DNA of 26,530 nt from Bacteroidota bacterium (lineage in GTDB: Bacteria > Bacteroidota > Bacteroidia > CAIKAF01). Under the pieces are notes generated by a model. The model searched no databases and had not been told where the DNA came from. It worked only from the letters and a program-made list of their open reading frames with translations. The stretch spans positions 1 to 26,530 of the forward strand of contig JAEZEQ010000018.1 of assembly GCA_023432985.1 (NCBI GenBank). The letters are read 5' to 3'. Both the position numbers and the translations under genes were made by a program. Below, one piece after another: positions 23,058 to 26,530 of the stretch (position 1 is its first letter; each line of letters starts with the position of its first letter).

Positions 23058-25724
23058 ATGTCAAATCCCCTATGTAAAACCCATAATGCACGTTACATTC
23101 ACGTTATGATTCGGGAATATTTTAAAGGCAGCATATGGGCAAAGCGGTTAAAAACTGCTTTACGTCTACTTTTGTGGCTTATAATCTTGTTGATTTTATT
23201 GTTGGGAATCAGTGCCTCTTTGCTGTATTATTTTAGGGAGGATATTAAAAAATATGCCATTGAAAGTATTAATGAGCAATTGCAAACCGAATTGAAAGTA
23301 CAAAAACTAGAGCTCAGTGTTTTTAAGAGTTTTCCATATGCTTCGCTGGAATTTACGGATGTAGCATGTATGGAAGTGCATAGTCGAAGTCCGAAACAAG
23401 CCTTGTTTGAAGCCAAACATATTTATTTGCAATTTAGTTTGTGGGATGTTTTTAATCAGAATTATACGGTTAAAAAATTGCGTCTCGAAAACGCATATGT
23501 GCAATTGTTTCGAGATAAAGAGGGGAATGATAACTGGCATTTTTGGAAAATCTCTAAAGACAGCAGCAGTGCCAAGAAAAGCTTTTCATTTAAGCTGAAT
23601 TCTGTACAATTTAAGCAGGTAGACATCGCCTATATAGATTTATATGCCGGAGTAGAAGTGGAGACCGAGTTCGACCGACTGAGTTTATCGGGTCGTTTTT
23701 CAGAAAAGCAGTTTCGTCTGCAAGCGCGTACGGATTTTCTTGCGAAGAGGGTAGAGGTCAGAGGGGTGGAATATGCAAAGCAATATAAATTGAAATTGGA
23801 TGCCGATTTTGATGCGCATACCGAGAAAAATGAATACAGTATTCTGAAATGTGATTTGAAGATTGAGGACTTGCCCCTGGATGCAGAGGGGGTGATTCGC
23901 AAGGAGGAAAAAGGCTGGTATCTGGATTTGGGATTGAGGGGTAAGAAGTTGAATATAGGCAGCATTTTATCCATGTTGCCCGAGAATATCCGTAATATTA
24001 AAGAACAATATGAAAGTACGGGCGAAATAGAAGTGGCGATTCGCACTAAAGGGCATATTCATAAGGGAAATTTTCCGGCTTTTGAGATTGATTTTTCTGT
24101 GCAGAATGCCACTTTTCGATATATACCCGAATCTGTTGAAATGCAAAAAGTAAACGGAAAAGGACATTTGCGCATTGCTTCGAAATCAGATTCTTATATT
24201 AAATTGGATTATATTGAAGCTTCTCAAAAAGCGTCATATATGAAAGGTAGTTTTTCGTGGTATGATTTTGAAAGGCCCCGCATTGCAACGCGCATGGAAT
24301 TATCGGCCGAACTGGCCGAATTTTTGCCATTTTTTGCCCTGGATACCATCGAATCGGTTTCCGGTAGGGCAGACCTGAAGTTAAACCTGGAACTGAAAGC
24401 CTCAGGAAAACGATTTACGGCCGAGGATTTTAGACAGGCAAGCATAGAAGGGGAGATGCAACTGAAAGATGTGAATGCACAAATCAACGCATCTCCGTTG
24501 AGATTTAGGCAAATTTCGGGAAATTTTGTGTTCGACAATAATAATGTTTGGTTGAAGCAGGCACAAGGAAATTTTGCAGGCAATGATATAGAATTAGACG
24601 GCAAGGCGCTGAATGTACTATCTTATTTTCTGACGACTACAGAGCCTTTATATTTGGCTGTAAATTTACGTAGTAATGCCCTGAATGTGGACGAATTATT
24701 GCAGCAGAATCAGACCGCTCAAAAAGAAAAATCAGATCGGGCTTCGCGCAGTTTTGCTTTGCCGGAGAGGTTGTCTGTAGACTTTAATGCGCAAATTAAA
24801 CAGGTCCGTTTTGGTCGATTTGAAGCCCATAATGTAGAGGGAAATTTGTCGCTGAAAGACAGGGTATTGGTGGCCAAAACTTTGTTGATGAGTAGTATGG
24901 GTGGAGAGGCCCTGATTTCGGGGGTAGCCGATAATAGCAAAAACGGAGGCTGGCAAATAACTTCCAATGGGCGCTTTAGTGGAATCCGTGCCCGGGATTT
25001 GTTCTATAGTTTTGCCGATTTCGATCAGGATCAACTTACCCACGAGAATGTCTCGGGTGAAGTGGATGCCGATTTCGACTTTAGAGCCTCATTTGATGCC
25101 GGGTTGAAAGTGGACCAAAAATCTATTTATAGTTTGATAAATCTTACTATACATAAGGGCGAACTGAAAAATTTCAAACCATTGGAAAAATTGGCCGGAT
25201 GGGCAAAACTGGAAGAATTGCAGCATGTGAAATTTTCTACTCTTACCAATCAGATTCTCATTAAGGACGAGAAGGTGCGTATGCCCGAAATGCGCATACT
25301 CAGTAATGCCATGAACTTAAATGTTTCGGGAGAGCATGGTTTTGATAATGTGGTAGATTATCGGTTTAATATGGACTTGGGAACTTTGTTGGCTAATAAA
25401 TTCCGACTGAAACGCAGTAAGAAACAAGAAGAGTTTGGAGAGATTATTGAAGATGGTTCGGGCAAAATGCGTATTTATGTGCATATGTACGGCCCCATGC
25501 AGGACTTAAAATTCGGGTTGGACGGAAAGGGTGTACGCGAGAAATTAAATCAGGATATTCAGAACGAAAAAGTAGAAGTACGCGATATAATAAATGCGGA
25601 ATTTGGTCGGGTAAAAAATGACAGTATTTTGAAAAAAGACCCATGGCTAAAAGAGAAACAAGAACGCAGAGATTCGGTGCGAAAGGCTGCTCGAGGAGGT
25701 TCGGAAGAATTTACTTTTGAATAG
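23058..25724 (+). CDS. AsmA family protein
   Basis: This 888-residue protein has one membrane anchor near residues 36-58, preceded by positive residues. A long periplasmic region of repeated beta strands follows, as in AsmA/TamB/YhdP-like bridge proteins that shuttle phospholipids toward the outer membrane. The N-terminal AsmA signature is near 70-110 (LELSVFKSFPYASLEFTDV), and an AsmA-2-like region near 690-790 contains NLTIHKGELKNFKPLEKLAG. The C-terminus is charged and disordered. Two starts are possible: the ATG at 23058, kept here for its A-rich upstream bases, and the ATG at 23106, which removes 16 residues with no obvious role. The lipid-transfer role is from the family, not shown here. 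Confidence 0.88.
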   Translation: MSNPLCKTHNARYIHVMIREYFKGSIWAKRLKTALRLLLWLIILLILLLGISASLLYYFREDIKKYAIESINEQLQTELKVQKLELSVFKSFPYASLEFTDVACMEVHSRSPKQALFEAKHIYLQFSLWDVFNQNYTVKKLRLENAYVQLFRDKEGNDNWHFWKISKDSSSAKKSFSFKLNSVQFKQVDIAYIDLYAGVEVETEFDRLSLSGRFSEKQFRLQARTDFLAKRVEVRGVEYAKQYKLKLDADFDAHTEKNEYSILKCDLKIEDLPLDAEGVIRKEEKGWYLDLGLRGKKLNIGSILSMLPENIRNIKEQYESTGEIEVAIRTKGHIHKGNFPAFEIDFSVQNATFRYIPESVEMQKVNGKGHLRIASKSDSYIKLDYIEASQKASYMKGSFSWYDFERPRIATRMELSAELAEFLPFFALDTIESVSGRADLKLNLELKASGKRFTAEDFRQASIEGEMQLKDVNAQINASPLRFRQISGNFVFDNNNVWLKQAQGNFAGNDIELDGKALNVLSYFLTTTEPLYLAVNLRSNALNVDELLQQNQTAQKEKSDRASRSFALPERLSVDFNAQIKQVRFGRFEAHNVEGNLSLKDRVLVAKTLLMSSMGGEALISGVADNSKNGGWQITSNGRFSGIRARDLFYSFADFDQDQLTHENVSGEVDADFDFRASFDAGLKVDQKSIYSLINLTIHKGELKNFKPLEKLAGWAKLEELQHVKFSTLTNQILIKDEKVRMPEMRILSNAMNLNVSGEHGFDNVVDYRFNMDLGTLLANKFRLKRSKKQEEFGEIIEDGSGKMRIYVHMYGPMQDLKFGLDGKGVREKLNQDIQNEKVEVRDIINAEFGRVKNDSILKKDPWLKEKQERRDSVRKAARGGSEEFTFE

Positions 25725-25728
25725 AAAC

Positions 25729-26436
25729 TTAAAGACCGGCCACCTTTTTCAGACCATTCACGTTTTGTACGATTACTTTACGGCCTTCGATGTGAATCAG
25801 CTTTTCTTGTTTGAAATCGGCCAGAAGTCGGATTAGCGTTTCTGTGGCTGTGCCAACTATAGAGGCAATATCTTCGCGTCGGAGATTGATTTGTGAAGAG
25901 CCCACTTCCATTCCTTCGCTTCCATAAGTTTGGTTTAATAATAACAGAGTGGCAGCCGCACGTTCGCGAACTGTTTTCTGAGCCATATTGGTGATATTGG
26001 AGGTCATTACTTCCAATTCTTTACAGGCCATTTTCAGAATTTTTTGCGAAAAAGAAGTCGAACTATACAGGGTTTCTAAAAATACAGCTTTAGGAATGAA
26101 ACAAAGGTGTAAATCTTCAAGAGCCTCTGCCGAAACGGGATAACTTTCTTCTGCTAATAGGGCTTTATATCCCAATAGTTCGCCCGCGCCCACAATTTTT
26201 ATGATTTGATCGCGTCCGTCACCATGCTTGTATATTTTCACCTTGCCGCTTTTGATGCAATAAACCCCCAGCGGATAAGAGCCTTCTTGTAGGAATATAC
26301 TTCCTTTTTTAAGGACATGACAGGATTTTTGAGCATCAATTTTTTGTAATTCAGTAATACTCAACGAATTCCACACTGCACTTTTAATATTCATACAGGT
26401 CATACATAAATTTTCTGAATTCGTTTTTTCTATCAT
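25729..26436 (-). CDS. Crp/Fnr family transcriptional regulator
   Basis: The 235-residue protein has a cyclic-nucleotide-binding-like domain at about 30-130, a long dimer helix near 130-160 and a winged helix at the C-terminus. The HTH includes LRREDIASIVGTATETLIRLL at 185-205, whose ETLIR segment should be the recognition helix. An N-terminal CMTC pair (Cys11, Cys14) and Cys39, Cys60, Cys112 and Cys138 are present. The spacing differs from E. coli FNR, so an iron-sulfur cluster is possible but unproven. The glycine and arginine needed for cAMP binding are not clearly present, so it may respond to oxygen, redox or another signal. Its targets are unknown. Confidence 0.93.
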   Translation of the reverse strand: MIEKTNSENLCMTCMNIKSAVWNSLSITELQKIDAQKSCHVLKKGSIFLQEGSYPLGVYCIKSGKVKIYKHGDGRDQIIKIVGAGELLGYKALLAEESYPVSAEALEDLHLCFIPKAVFLETLYSSTSFSQKILKMACKELEVMTSNITNMAQKTVRERAAATLLLLNQTYGSEGMEVGSSQINLRREDIASIVGTATETLIRLLADFKQEKLIHIEGRKVIVQNVNGLKKVAGL

Positions 26437-26530
26437 GATGCAATCAACTAATTGGCGAACAAAATTACAAATTTTTTACATACTGATTTTTGTCATATTT
26501 TTTAAAAGTACTTAAGTCGAACTTTGTATA
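26437..26530. other. Upstream region of the Crp/Fnr gene, cut by the window edge
   Basis: These AT-rich bases contain an exact minus-strand TAnnTTTG element at 26460-26467 and no coding sequence. A further gene may lie beyond the edge. Confidence 0.6.
26460..26467 (-). promoter_or_regulatory. Candidate -7 element (TAATTTTG) for the Crp/Fnr gene
   Basis: This is an exact match to TAnnTTTG on the minus strand, 23 bases upstream of the ATG at 26436, predicting a leader of about 17 bases. The -33 element is not clear. The sequence between the element and the start contains GATTGC, not enough to call a self-binding site. Confidence 0.5.

Overview
The window reads as an ordinary but very gene-dense stretch of a Bacteroidota chromosome. 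The evidence is the set of families typical of that phylum (DUF4175, DUF4403, DUF5777 and DUF6263-like proteins, a bacterial GH3-type adenylating enzyme, Crp/Fnr regulators with an N-terminal cysteine pair), the absence of strong Shine-Dalgarno sequences, and several intergenic matches to the Bacteroidota -7 element TAnnTTTG. The DNA is AT-rich. No rRNA, tRNA, CRISPR array, insertion sequence, integrase or phage gene was recognised. I could not settle the class or order.

Layout. (1) Bases 1-2140, plus strand: the 3' part of a degenerate LytM/M23 protein, then a GH3-family enzyme. (2) Bases 2127-10753, minus strand: a seven-gene run transcribed toward base 2127, in the order DUF4175 coiled-coil membrane protein, RsbW-like ATPase, ybeY, DUF456 membrane protein, mnmG, a small lipoprotein, and a fused two-ATPase ABC protein. 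Two perfect parS-type partition sites fill the whole gap between DUF456 and mnmG. (3) Bases 10860-13726, plus: a DUF6263-like lipoprotein, asnS, and riboflavin synthase. (4) Bases 13723-16925: a minus-strand RlpA protein, a plus-strand papain-like protease candidate, then a minus-strand M28 peptidase and rpiB. (5) Bases 16926-17385: an AT-rich gap with no gene. (6) Bases 17386-18282, minus: a DUF5777 beta-barrel protein. (7) Bases 18400-21547, plus: a half-size TauE/SafE permease, feoA, feoB and nadD. (8) Bases 21548-26436: a minus-strand DUF4403 lipoprotein, a plus-strand AsmA-family protein, and a minus-strand Crp/Fnr regulator.

How the genes work together. Much of the content is housekeeping: translation and RNA maturation (mnmG, ybeY, asnS), cofactors and carbon metabolism (nadD, riboflavin synthase, rpiB), and ferrous iron uptake (feoAB). 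The rest is envelope biology (LytM-like, RlpA, AsmA, DUF4175, three lipoproteins, a beta-barrel). All five convergent gene pairs overlap, abut or lie 4 bases apart, so there is no room for conventional terminators between them.

I saw no clear defence system or new multi-gene system. The most notable signal is the stop codon-parS-14 bases-parS-start codon arrangement in front of mnmG, which implies a ParB loading site embedded in a transcribed operon. Next in interest are a LytM domain that has lost all four zinc ligands, an uncharacterised Cys-His-Asp protease candidate, an orphan fused ABC ATPase, and a probable leaderless feoA transcript.
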